DNA of 64,000 bases from Cyclobacteriaceae bacterium. Lineage in GTDB: Bacteria; Bacteroidota; Bacteroidia; Cytophagales; Cyclobacteriaceae. This document shows, piece by piece, positions 18,136 to 26,179 of this stretch (its first letter is position 1; each line of letters begins with the position of its first letter). Location: positions 92,044 to 156,043 of the forward strand of contig JAEUUF010000006.1 of NCBI GenBank assembly GCA_016787645.1, read 5' to 3'. The position numbers and the translations under genes are program-made. The notes beneath the pieces were generated by a model. It made no database searches. It saw nothing but the letters and a program-made list of their open reading frames with translations, and was not told where the DNA came from.

Positions 18136-19086
18136 CTACTCTTTCACCACACCCATCGCCGAGAATTTCTCGATACGCTGACGAATGCGCTCGTCGGCAG
18201 GAATGGCCATCAATTCCTTGGTAGTTTCCAGGATGACACGCTTTACTTCCATGGCCATGGTCTTGATGTCATTGTGCGCGCCGCCGAGCGGTTCTTTCAC
18301 AATTCCGTCGATCAGGTGAAGTTCTTTCATGTCTTTCGCGGTAAGCTTCAGTACTTCCGCCGCCTGCTCCTTGTAGTCCCAGCTGCGCCAGAGGATGGAA
18401 GAACAGGATTCGGGAGAAATTACCGAGTACCACGTATTCTCCAGCATCAGCACACGGTCGCCAACCGCTATGCCCAGCGCGCCACCGGATGCACCCTCTC
18501 CGATCACAATGCAAATCACCGGGACATTAAGCATGAACATCTCCTTCAGGTTGCGGGCGATCGCTTCTCCTTGCCCTCGCTCTTCGGCTTCAAGACCAGG
18601 AAAGGCTCCCGGTGTGTCGATAAACGTGACGATGGGTTTGTTGAACTTCTCCGCAATTTTCATCAGGCGCAGGGCCTTCCGGTAACCTTCCGGGTTAGCC
18701 ATTCCGAAATTGCGCATCTGCCGCTGCTTGGTATTGCGGCCTTTCTGCTGTCCAATGAGCATGAAGGACTGGCCTTCAATCATTCCTAATCCGCCCACCA
18801 TCGCCTTGTCATCGGCCACGTTGCGGTCGCCGTGCAATTCAATAAAATCGGTGGTGATCTCGTAAATGTAGTCCAGGGTGTATGGACGGTCGGGATGGCG
18901 GGAAAGCTGAACGCGTTGCCAGCCCGTCAAGTTTTCAAAAGTCTCCTTTTTCAAGTCCAGAATTTTTTGCTCGAGCGCCCGGATGGCCCGGTTCACATTC
19001 TCGTCACTGTCATCGGCCAGTTGCTTCATATCCTGCAACTTGGTCTCCAGTTCAGCAATGGGCTTTTCGAAATCCAATAGATTCAT
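18136..19086 (-). CDS. accA: Acetyl-CoA carboxylase carboxyltransferase subunit alpha
   Basis: 316 residues from ATG at 19086 ([14 protein letters not shown], the family N-terminus). A TTG eight codons upstream overlaps the promoter -7 element and is rejected. Conserved stretches: [97 protein letters not shown] and [13 protein letters not shown]. With AccD it transfers the carboxyl group from biotin to acetyl-CoA, the first step in fatty acid synthesis. First gene of the accA - MBL - patatin - hutU - acyltransferase run. Confidence 0.97.
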   Translation of the reverse strand: MNLLDFEKPIAELETKLQDMKQLADDSDENVNRAIRALEQKILDLKKETFENLTGWQRVQLSRHPDRPYTLDYIYEITTDFIELHGDRNVADDKAMVGGLGMIEGQSFMLIGQQKGRNTKQRQMRNFGMANPEGYRKALRLMKIAEKFNKPIVTFIDTPGAFPGLEAEERGQGEAIARNLKEMFMLNVPVICIVIGEGASGGALGIAVGDRVLMLENTWYSVISPESCSSILWRSWDYKEQAAEVLKLTAKDMKELHLIDGIVKEPLGGAHNDIKTMAMEVKRVILETTKELMAIPADERIRQRIEKFSAMGVVKE

Positions 19087-19107
19087 TCGCTCGCGTGGTA
19101 AGGCGGA

Positions 19108-19135
19108 CAAAATTACAAGATTTTCCCGGTTTCAA
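19108..19135 (-). promoter_or_regulatory. Bacteroidota-type promoter of the accA run
   Basis: The minus strand shows TTG (19133-19135), a 17-base spacer and TAATTTTG (19108-19115), matching TTG-N17-TAnnTTTG. Transcription would start about 7 bases downstream, giving a short leader before the ATG at 19086. Confidence 0.6.
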
Positions 19136-19254
19136 CAGGATAGACAGGCTTCTGCATAGATCATCTAGTCACGGTATTTGACCACTTAGCACAATACTTC
19201 TACCCGGCGTGGTCTTATGCCATTCTTTTGCGGAGAATCAACACAGTTCCAACC

Positions 19255-21837
19255 ATGAAACGAATTCTTTCACTCCTCTTCACCTTCGTGGCTGCCGCCG
19301 CTTTCGGTCAGCTTCCTAAACCTGCCGAAACTTTCGGCTTTGAACCGGGGGCAGACTATAAGATGGCTACTTACGACCAGATGCTCACCTATTATGCCAA
19401 ACTCGATGCCGCCAGCGATCGCGTGCAGATGATCGACATCGGCAAATCAGTACGAGGAAGGCCGATGAAACTGATCTTCATCTCCAGCAAGGAGAACATG
19501 AAGTCGCTCGACAAATGGAAAGATATCAGCGCAAAACTATCCCGCGCCAACATCCCGGCCGACGAAGCCCGAAAGCTCAGCCGGGAAGGCAAGGCCATTG
19601 TGTGGTTTGATGGTGGTATGCACGCCAGTGAAAAGGCACACGCACAGATGACACCTGAATTGGTTTACCGCATCGCGTCGGAAGAATCAGACGAGATGAA
19701 AAATATACGCAACAACGTGATCACCCTCGTGGTGCCGGTCATCAACCCCGATGGTCTTGATATCGTCGGCTCGTGGTACCGGAAGTATGTCGGTACTCCT
19801 TATGAAACTTCCGACCCGCCCATTCTCTACCAGGAGTACGTCGGACATGACAACAACCGCGATTGGTTCATGAGCAACATGCCGGAAACCAAAGCGGTGA
19901 CAACGGTATTGTACAGCCAGTGGTATCCGCAGATTGTACACAACCATCACCAGACGGCTCCCTCGTGGGCACGCATCTTCATCCCTCCTTTCCGGAGCCC
20001 TGTCAACCCGAAGATTCACCCGGGTGTTACCACCGGTGTGAACCTCGTGGGTACCGCGATGGCCAATCGTTTTGCTATGAGGAAAATGCCCGGCGCCATT
20101 TCCCAAACCACCTTTGAAATGTGGTGGAACGGCGGCATGCGCACAGCTCCCTATTATCATAACCAGATCGGTATCCTCACGGAAACATCACACGCTACAC
20201 CTACACCGCGTTACTACCCCACCGACTCCGTTCCCAAAACCGTGGGCGGCAAAACCACCGACGGCACTGAAATCTTCTATGCGTATCCCTGGCGAGGCGG
20301 CGAGTCGCATTTCCGCGATGCCGTGAATTACATGCTCGAAGCCTCCATGGCCGTGCTTGACCTGGCTGCCGAGAAGCGCGATGAACTCCTCTATAACATC
20401 TACCAGATGGGACGCGACGCCATCGATGATAAGACTGGCGCTTTTGCCTACATCATTCCTAAGAATCAATGGGATGCTGCTTCCGGCGACAACCTCGTGA
20501 ACGTAATGATGCAGGGCGGTATTGAAGTACATCGCGCTACCGCCGCATTCAAAGTTGGGAACACGGAATACCCGGAAGGATCATACATACTATATGGAGC
20601 GCAGGCCTTCCGTCCGTACCTGGCCGACCTAATGGAACGCCAGAATTACCCCGACCTGTACCAATTCCCCGGCGGCCCCCCCATTCCACCTTACGACCTC
20701 ACCGGCTGGACACTTCCCATGCAGATGGGTGTAAAAGTGGATCGGGTTACCACATCGTTTACCGCCACCGCACAGAAACTCGAAACCAAAATCGCAGTCA
20801 ATGCCGGAAGCGTCAAAGGCAACGCAGGTTATGGCTACGCGATCGCACGACAAGATAACGCCAGCGCGAAGGCTGTGAATCGATTATTGAAGGCCGGTGA
20901 GAAACTCGTCGTGGCCACGGCTTCGTTCACCGATGGTGGAACGAATTTCCCCGCCGGAACTTTCCTCGTGGAAAAAGGCTCCAAGACATCCAACAATCTC
21001 TCACGCGTTGTGCAAGAGACAGGTGTAAGCGCTCAAGCTATCAGCGCCAAACCCGCCAACATCAAAGCCATGCCGAAAGTTAAAGTCGGCATTTACAAAT
21101 CTTGGGTCGACAACATCGACGAAGGGTGGACACGCTGGGTGCTGGAACAATTTGACTTCGACATCGATACCCTGCACGACACGGACATCCAGGCGAAGAA
21201 TCTCAGCTTGTACTCCGCGATCCTCCTGCCCTCGCAGCGAGGCGAAGAGATCATGCACGGTCACCGAAAAGGTGAGATGCCGGACCAGTTCACCGGGGGA
21301 ATCGGGCTCACCGGTGTGCAGGCCCTGGAGCGTTATGCGGCCAATGGCGGCACGCTCATTTGCCTCGACCAGTCTTCCGGTTTTGCCATCGAACAGTTTG
21401 GTTTGCCCGTTGAGGATCTCACCGCGGGCCTCAGCACCAACGAGTTTTTTATACCTGGCTCGCTGATCCGCATGACCGTCGATGTGAACAACCCGCTGGC
21501 ATTCGGAATGCAGCCGGAAGCGGCCGCTTCATTCCAGCGCAGCCGTTCATTCCGGAAGATTGTGCCGACACGAAAAGGCGAAGGCGGCAACGAGAAGACC
21601 GTTCCTTACCCCTCACCTGATGTGGTTGAGGTGGCCCGCTATGCCAGCAAGGACCTCGTGATGAGTGGTTGGGCTAAAGGGCACGACCGCTTTCTCAAAG
21701 ACAAGTCGGCGATGCTTAACGTGGGTTATGGTAAAGGACGCGTAGTACTGTTCGGGTTCCGCCCGCAGTTCCGTGGACAGACCCATGGCACATATAAACT
21801 CCTGTTCAACTCCATTTACTCCGGAGCCATGAAGTAG
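19255..21837 (+). CDS. Secreted M14-family zinc carboxypeptidase with C-terminal GATase-like domain
   Basis: 860 residues from ATG at 19255, with a signal peptide (MKRILSLLFTFVAAAAFG). The M14 domain follows: VRGRPMKLIFISS, the zinc motif HASE (His123, Glu126), VPVINPDGLDIV, DNNRDWFM, and IVHNHHQT carrying a further His, then GILTETSHAT. The C-terminal part (from about residue 600) has VGIYKSWVDNIDEGWTRWVLEQF, YSAILLPSQ and a final VVLFGFRPQFRGQTHGTYKLLFN, typical of the class I glutamine-amidotransferase-like tail of these large Bacteroidota M14 proteins. Likely a periplasmic or surface peptidase for protein degradation. A strong terminator follows. Confidence 0.92.
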   Translation: MKRILSLLFTFVAAAAFGQLPKPAETFGFEPGADYKMATYDQMLTYYAKLDAASDRVQMIDIGKSVRGRPMKLIFISSKENMKSLDKWKDISAKLSRANIPADEARKLSREGKAIVWFDGGMHASEKAHAQMTPELVYRIASEESDEMKNIRNNVITLVVPVINPDGLDIVGSWYRKYVGTPYETSDPPILYQEYVGHDNNRDWFMSNMPETKAVTTVLYSQWYPQIVHNHHQTAPSWARIFIPPFRSPVNPKIHPGVTTGVNLVGTAMANRFAMRKMPGAISQTTFEMWWNGGMRTAPYYHNQIGILTETSHATPTPRYYPTDSVPKTVGGKTTDGTEIFYAYPWRGGESHFRDAVNYMLEASMAVLDLAAEKRDELLYNIYQMGRDAIDDKTGAFAYIIPKNQWDAASGDNLVNVMMQGGIEVHRATAAFKVGNTEYPEGSYILYGAQAFRPYLADLMERQNYPDLYQFPGGPPIPPYDLTGWTLPMQMGVKVDRVTTSFTATAQKLETKIAVNAGSVKGNAGYGYAIARQDNASAKAVNRLLKAGEKLVVATASFTDGGTNFPAGTFLVEKGSKTSNNLSRVVQETGVSAQAISAKPANIKAMPKVKVGIYKSWVDNIDEGWTRWVLEQFDFDIDTLHDTDIQAKNLSLYSAILLPSQRGEEIMHGHRKGEMPDQFTGGIGLTGVQALERYAANGGTLICLDQSSGFAIEQFGLPVEDLTAGLSTNEFFIPGSLIRMTVDVNNPLAFGMQPEAAASFQRSRSFRKIVPTRKGEGGNEKTVPYPSPDVVEVARYASKDLVMSGWAKGHDRFLKDKSAMLNVGYGKGRVVLFGFRPQFRGQTHGTYKLLFNSIYSGAMK

Positions 21838-21868
21838 GTCATAAGCTATATGCGATTGACAGGCAAAG

Positions 21869-21905
21869 CACGGTGCCGGTGTTCTTCACCGGCACCGTGT
21901 GTTTT
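21869..21905 (+). terminator. Rho-independent terminator after the M14 gene
   Basis: A perfect 13-pair stem (CACGGTGCCGGTG and its complement, 21869-21881 and 21887-21899) with loop TTCTT is followed by TGTTTT. It lies about 30 bases past the stop codon of the carboxypeptidase gene. Confidence 0.9.
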
Positions 21906-21984
21906 CAGCAATTGCTGTACTTTGAAAAAATGCCGACAACGAGTCTCGCTTTGTCTCCGTTTACGCTCAAAAAACCTGTTTCCT

Positions 21985-22569
21985 ATGAAATCACTTCTTG
22001 CTCTCATTTGCGCTCTCAGCTACCACATGGCAGGTGCTCAAAGCGATCTCCCTTACCGGGAAATACCAGACTATCCAACCGCTTATACTGCGGGAACGGT
22101 GGCCGCGCGCCTACTCGACGGACTAGGCTTCCGGTATTATTGGGCCACGGAAGGATTGCGACCGGAGGATCTTCAGTTCCAGCCCAACAAGGATGGCCGC
22201 ACCAGCCTTGAGACGATTAAACACATTTATGAACTGACGCTGACGATCGTCAATGCCACCAAAAAGGCGGTGAACGATAACACCGTACCCAAGCCGGTAC
22301 TCACTTTTGAGGAGATGCGCCGCAAGACCCTGGAGAATGTCCGTGAAGCCAGCGAGATGCTGAAGAAGGCGTCCGACAAGGAAGTGAGCGAACTCAAAGT
22401 AATCTTCAAGAGTGACCGGGGCACCAGCGAGTTTCCATTTTGGAACGAACTCAACGGGCCTATCGCCGACGCCTTGTGGCACACCGGGCAAGTGGTTTCT
22501 TTCCGGCGTGGTTCGGGCAATCCGTTCAACGAGAAAGCCAGTGTCTTTACCGGTAAGGTGAGGCCTTAA
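21985..22569 (+). CDS. Exported DinB-family protein
   Basis: 194 residues from ATG at 21985, chosen because it begins a signal peptide (MKSLLALICALSYHMAGAQ); upstream in-frame codons would run through the terminator hairpin. The body is a helical bundle of DinB/YfiT type: YTAGTVAARLLDGLGFRYYWATEGL, TSLETIKHIYELTLTIVNATKKAV, and IADALWHTGQVVSFRRGSGNP, where the His residues in IKH and LWHTGQV are the usual metal ligands; the first ligand position is not clear. Enzymatic role unknown. It ends three bases before the end of a convergent gene. Confidence 0.8.
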   Translation: MKSLLALICALSYHMAGAQSDLPYREIPDYPTAYTAGTVAARLLDGLGFRYYWATEGLRPEDLQFQPNKDGRTSLETIKHIYELTLTIVNATKKAVNDNTVPKPVLTFEEMRRKTLENVREASEMLKKASDKEVSELKVIFKSDRGTSEFPFWNELNGPIADALWHTGQVVSFRRGSGNPFNEKASVFTGKVRP

Positions 22570-22572
22570 ACT

Positions 22573-22986
22573 TCAAAGGAAGAACTTCTTCACTTTCGCG
22601 ACCACCTGGTTCTGGGTCATGTGATCGGCGGGTTCTACGCCGCGCAGTTTTCCGGCAAGCGCAGTGAAGGCTTTTTCCGTGTCGAGTTTACGCTGCAGAT
22701 GCTTGCGTGTTTCGGCGGGACCAAAGACAAACAATTCATCTGAATCAGCGACCTTCTTCAGGACAGAATCCAGGTACTGATCCAATTGGTGCCTTTCGCG
22801 TTCTTCGAAACGCTTCTCGGGAATAAGGTGCTTTGAACCCATGTAAACCCCTTGGTTTCCATCCGCATAATGGTGAACCCGGTTCTCTACCTCAGCATCA
22901 ATCTCCTCCACGCGTTCTTTTCCGTCTATCAAGTTAACGATGACGGCCTTGCTGCCATCGATCCAAATACCGGTTTGCTTTTTCAT
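22573..22986 (-). CDS. Small cytoplasmic protein resembling bacterial release-factor-like (baeRF) proteins
   Basis: 137 residues, no signal or membrane segment. It begins with a strand of type TGIWIDGSKAVIVNLIDGKE and has a helical region RFEERERHQLDQYLDSVLKKVADSDELFVFGPAETRKHLQRKL, then ends VVAKVKKFFL. This order (short beta hairpin with an acidic turn, then a helix and FVFGPAE/ARKHLQ segment) resembles the archaeo-eukaryotic release-factor-like and host-attachment-like families. The assignment is tentative. There is no linked partner gene. It is transcribed toward the DinB gene. Confidence 0.6.
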   Translation of the reverse strand: MKKQTGIWIDGSKAVIVNLIDGKERVEEIDAEVENRVHHYADGNQGVYMGSKHLIPEKRFEERERHQLDQYLDSVLKKVADSDELFVFGPAETRKHLQRKLDTEKAFTALAGKLRGVEPADHMTQNQVVAKVKKFFL

Positions 22987-23155
22987 AACGGGCAGATCTT
23001 TACCGTCTGCAGGCTCAAGGTACCCTGATGAACTGCCTGCTTCAATGCGGTCGGTATTCGGTGGTGATGACTTTTGTCACCGCGTTCCTGGTGACAATCC
23101 TCATTGGATTTGGACAACTCACCGACCTAAATTGTTAAAACCGGCCGAGGATTTC

Positions 23156-23605
23156 ATGAAACACCGGTTTCCATTATTAATTCTTTGCGGCCTGCTCACC
23201 CTGGGCTGCAAAACCTACCAATCCATTCTCACGCCGGGCATGGACGGGGTCGATTCTGTTACACTGTCGCACCTGACGTTGGGTAAGTCTTACGAGATCC
23301 TCCTGGCCAGCGACAGTGTCATCGAAGTAAAGGTGCTGGCCGCGGACTATCACCAACTTACTTGTGAGACCAAGTACAAAGACTCAACCGCATTGAAGGG
23401 TTCCATCGTCGTTTCCCAGGGCGAAGAAGTCATTTCCAGTCAAAACCCAGGTCCAACCATCCTTCTGCGGGAGAACATTAAGGACGTGAGAGAACGGAAG
23501 ACTTCATCGCATGAAACCAAGAAGAACATTGCGTTGACGGTGGGCCTGGCCCTGATCCTGGCTACTGCCCTCATGATTGAAAACTACGTCAAGAGCACCT
23601 TCTAG
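23156..23605 (+). CDS. Small lipoprotein with C-terminal membrane segment
   Basis: 149 residues from ATG at 23156, which begins a lipoprotein signal (MKHRFPLLILCGLLTLGCKTYQ; lipobox LTLGC). Earlier in-frame codons overlap the divergent gene and carry no signal. The middle is beta-rich (GKSYEILLASDSVIEVKVLAADYHQLTCETKYKD split by turns), resembling a small SH3-like or LSM-like barrel, followed by a polar helix and a C-terminal hydrophobic segment IALTVGLALILATALMI. Function unknown. Confidence 0.7.
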   Translation: MKHRFPLLILCGLLTLGCKTYQSILTPGMDGVDSVTLSHLTLGKSYEILLASDSVIEVKVLAADYHQLTCETKYKDSTALKGSIVVSQGEEVISSQNPGPTILLRENIKDVRERKTSSHETKKNIALTVGLALILATALMIENYVKSTF

Positions 23606-23684
23606 CATAAGGTCAGGGCAGTTCGTGATAATCGTCACCCCGGTTCAGCATCCGGTTGCCTTTCTTTAGGGGAAAGGTGATCCC

Positions 23685-24326
23685 GTGAAAGAGCGCTTCA
23701 ACCCGATATTTTATCTCCTGTTTCAATCACCGCGGCCCATGCGGCTGGTGAATTGGATTTCTTTCTTTCGGGTGGTGGCCTTCCCGGTGTTCCTGGTGTT
23801 GCTAACCCTGCGGGCAGTGGATGCTTTCAAATGGCTCGTGCTGGCCAGCTTCCTCACCGACGCCCTGGATGGCTACCTGGCCAGGAAGTTCAAGGTCATC
23901 AGCATCCTCGGATCTCGGCTGGACTCCCTGGGAGACGACCTCGCGATCCTGGCGGCCTTCCTGGGGGTGGTCGTCTTCCGCTGGAACTTCCTCATCGACC
24001 AATGGATCCTCATTTCTTTGCTCTGGTTCCTGTTCCTGGTTCAGCTGGGATACGCCATGGCCAAATACCAGAAGCCTACCAGTTTCCACACCTACGGCGC
24101 GAAGCTGGCGACACTCTTCCAGGGAGCCTTCCTGAGTTCGCTGTTCTTTTTTGATGAACCCCTTCTCCCCTTGTTCTATGGTACTGTGGTAGTTACGTCC
24201 CTTGAATTGATCGAAGAGATCATCATGGTCGGGATGTTGCCCACGTGGCGGTCCGATGTTCGCGGGCTGTATTGGATCAACAAGCCCACGCCAGACGACG
24301 GCTCCGGGACATGGAACCCTGAATGA
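23685..24326 (+). CDS. CDP-alcohol phosphatidyltransferase family membrane protein
   Basis: 213 residues from a GTG at 23685 (an ATG at 23739 is an alternative). The family signature D-x2-D-G-x2-A-R-x8-G-x3-D-x3-D is perfect in DALDGYLARKF...GSRLDSLGDD. At least five hydrophobic segments are visible, the usual six-helix plan. These enzymes join a CDP-linked alcohol or diacylglycerol to an acceptor in inner-membrane phospholipid synthesis (PgsA, PssA, Pis types); the acceptor cannot be read from the sequence. tRNA-Asp follows on the same strand with its own promoter. Confidence 0.9.
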   Translation: MKERFNPIFYLLFQSPRPMRLVNWISFFRVVAFPVFLVLLTLRAVDAFKWLVLASFLTDALDGYLARKFKVISILGSRLDSLGDDLAILAAFLGVVVFRWNFLIDQWILISLLWFLFLVQLGYAMAKYQKPTSFHTYGAKLATLFQGAFLSSLFFFDEPLLPLFYGTVVVTSLELIEEIIMVGMLPTWRSDVRGLYWINKPTPDDGSGTWNPE

Positions 24327-24354
24327 TGGCTTTATCCAATAGTTCCTGGGCCTA

Positions 24355-24385
24355 TTTGGATTAAATCCTTCAAAACCTATCTTTG
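24355..24385 (+). promoter_or_regulatory. Consensus Bacteroidota promoter of tRNA-Asp
   Basis: TTTG (24355-24358), a 19-base spacer and TATCTTTG (24378-24385) match the Bacteroidota consensus TTTG-N19-TAnnTTTG exactly. Transcription would start around 24392, leaving a leader of about 75 bases before the tRNA. Confidence 0.85.
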
Positions 24386-24466
24386 CACCCTCGTTTTGTG
24401 GTCCAGGAGTCAAAAAGTAGCATACTCCCAACTTTAAACCTTGAACCCAGAACGTTTAACCTATTA

Positions 24467-24540
24467 GGACCGGTAGTTCAGCTGGTTAGAATGCCTGCCT
24501 GTCACGCAGGAGGTCGCGGGTTCGAGTCCCGTCCGGTCCG
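24467..24540 (+). tRNA. tRNA-Asp (anticodon GTC)
   Basis: 74 bases fold as a cloverleaf: acceptor GGACCGG with CCGGTCC, D-arm GTTC-AGCTGGTTA-GAAT, anticodon stem around CTGTCAC giving anticodon GTC, and T-arm CGGGTTCGAGTCCCG. The discriminator is G and no CCA is encoded. It precedes an intrinsic terminator and then AT-richer accessory-looking DNA, so it may be an integration point, although no duplicated 3' tRNA end was found. Confidence 0.97.
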
Positions 24541-24558
24541 CAAGAATCAATCAAATAG

Positions 24559-24580
24559 CCCTCTCATAGAGGGTTTTTTT
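24559..24580 (+). terminator. Rho-independent terminator after tRNA-Asp
   Basis: CCCTCT (24559-24564), loop CAT, AGAGGG (24568-24573), then seven T. It ends the tRNA transcript. Confidence 0.92.
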
Positions 24581-24701
24581 GTTTTAGGTCAGGCTGATCG
24601 CTTCTTCATTCTAAGTACCTTATCTGTTTGCCTTCCTGCGCGGAAGTACAGGTACCACCCCCTTTTAGTAAATTGGTCTATTCTGCAATAAGGAGTTATC
24701 A

Positions 24702-25142
24702 ATGAGAGAATCTGCAATCATGGCAACAATGGTGGCGGTCTTCCTGGGACTGCTGTTATGGTTTGTCTACGGTGGGAGAATAAAGCCCGGACCGAGGCAG
24801 GAACAAAATTTGGACAGACTTATCAATTTCGCCGAGAAAGAAGGCAGGCTCGAGGATGCAAAAGCCTTGAGGTTACAAACTGAACGCTCACAGTCTGCCT
24901 ACCAGAACGAACGGACTCTAAGTGGTAGTGACAAGGTATCAGTATATAGAGCCGGAACATACAATCAGAAAATGGCTCTCTGCAGAGCCTTAGTTGAGAA
25001 GTCCAAGGAATTAGGATCTTATAAAGTCAGTGATATCGATCTATATAACTGTTTAGAAGAAGCAACCAAATACGGAGATGCGGATAAACTGACCGTAGCT
25101 GAAGTTTCTTCAATGTGCGTTGTGCTTATTGATAAAATGTGA
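24702..25142 (+). CDS. Membrane-anchored protein of unknown function
   Basis: 146 residues. One N-terminal hydrophobic helix (MATMVAVFLGLLLWFVYGG) is followed by a charged helical region (QEQNLDRLINFAEKEGRLEDAKAL), which suggests a single-pass inner-membrane protein with a periplasmic or cytoplasmic helical domain. No family recognised. It is in the AT-richer segment after the tRNA and has no close neighbour, and is perhaps a transferred gene. Confidence 0.55.
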   Translation: MRESAIMATMVAVFLGLLLWFVYGGRIKPGPRQEQNLDRLINFAEKEGRLEDAKALRLQTERSQSAYQNERTLSGSDKVSVYRAGTYNQKMALCRALVEKSKELGSYKVSDIDLYNCLEEATKYGDADKLTVAEVSSMCVVLIDKM

Positions 25143-25294
25143 ATGGTCTGATCAAAGAGAAGACATTTCTGGCCTACCAGGAGCCGGCTGAAGGATTAAT
25201 AGGGGTACGGTGCTAGTGGTAGCGGAAATCAAAAGGGAGAACTTAATTTAGATTAACCCCCACTTCCTTTGCAGCCTGCAATTTCATCAACTAG

Positions 25295-25573
25295 CTACTT
25301 GACTCGGACTCCACCATCAATCCTCGTGAGCTTGTCAAATTCAAAGTAGAAAAATCTGACATCTGTTTTATATCCATTCATATCATAGTCATAGACCCTA
25401 TACACCGTGCTTAATGCATTCTTTGAGTCGAGGATAGCTCCTTTTCCTGCTATAGTTAGGAACTCGTTCAATGGCATTCCAATATATGCCTTACTCGTCA
25501 CTTTAGATATCTGGTTGGTAGCACAACCAAGCAAGCTTGCAACAATAATTGTTAAGATAATTGAGTGCCTCAT
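25295..25573 (-). CDS. Small SmpA/BamE-like lipoprotein
   Basis: 92 residues from ATG at 25573, which starts a lipoprotein signal (MRHSIILTIIVASLLGCATN; lipobox LLGC). An upstream in-frame start lacks a signal. The mature part has IGMPLNEFLTIAGKGA, then YRVYDYDMNG and FFYFEFDKLTRIDGG, the helix-then-strand order of BamE/SmpA-like folds. Too short for a full assignment. It lies in the AT-richer segment, before the toxin-antitoxin type pair. Confidence 0.6.
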   Translation of the reverse strand: MRHSIILTIIVASLLGCATNQISKVTSKAYIGMPLNEFLTIAGKGAILDSKNALSTVYRVYDYDMNGYKTDVRFFYFEFDKLTRIDGGVRVK

Positions 25574-25669
25574 AATCCTTTTCAACAATGGGAAGTTACA
25601 ATTCAAAACTCGGAGTAATAACAATCATCATCCAAAAACATTCATATACTTTCAGATATTTGGCGGCTG

Positions 25670-26179
25670 TTATCTCACGGCAAACTCCCAATAATTATAG
25701 TTAAAGAACTCGACCAAATTTAAATGTCTAATATCATAGTAGCTGCAAGCCGCAGGAATCTTATTAGGAGAAGTTTTACTTTCGTTGCTGATGATAATAT
25801 AGTTGTTTGTTTGATTGCCAATGATCTCTTTCTCTTCCATTATCATGGCGATTATCCATGGGTCAGCTTGGTCTTTGGTGCTGTCAGGGTTTATGAGTTT
25901 CGGAAAATTTTTCAATATATCAGGAACAAATTCAGTTTGTCTTTGTGAGATCTTTTTAAAATATCTCTCCTTGTTTTTGAGCCACTTAGCTAACTCGTCA
26001 GGTTTTTTCTTGTCGTGGCAAATCTCCTCATAAACAATGTGGTGAGAGATTAATTGTCCGTCTTTAAATAAAGAATCGAACCTATCCCAAAGCCCTTTGA
26101 TTAATGACTCAGGATAGTTTTTATATATGAAGATGAATATATTAGCATCTATGCAAAATATATCATTACTAGACTTCAC
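25670..26179 (-). CDS. DUF4411 family PIN-like protein (putative toxin)
   Basis: 169 residues. The N-terminus CIDANIFIF carries the first acidic residue of a PIN nuclease site (Asp11), followed by YEEICH (Glu51/Glu52), the PIN hallmark DQADPWIIAMI (Asp103, Asp106) and IIISNES near the fourth strand. DUF4411 proteins are PIN-fold and are predicted RNase toxins, usually encoded with an ImmA/IrrE plus XRE partner, as here. The start overlaps the end of that partner gene by 11 bases, so translation is coupled. Toxic activity is a prediction. Confidence 0.85.
   Translation of the reverse strand: MKSSNDIFCIDANIFIFIYKNYPESLIKGLWDRFDSLFKDGQLISHHIVYEEICHDKKKPDELAKWLKNKERYFKKISQRQTEFVPDILKNFPKLINPDSTKDQADPWIIAMIMEEKEIIGNQTNNYIIISNESKTSPNKIPAACSYYDIRHLNLVEFFNYNYWEFAVR

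Noticed and set aside
18136-19110. TTG start for accA at 19110
   Set aside because: It overlaps the promoter -7 element and the family N-terminus begins at the ATG at 19086.
23802-24431. Minus-strand frame of 209 codons
   Set aside because: Antisense to the phosphatidyltransferase gene, which has a perfect family signature; composition of the antisense product is arginine/glutamate-rich shadow-like.
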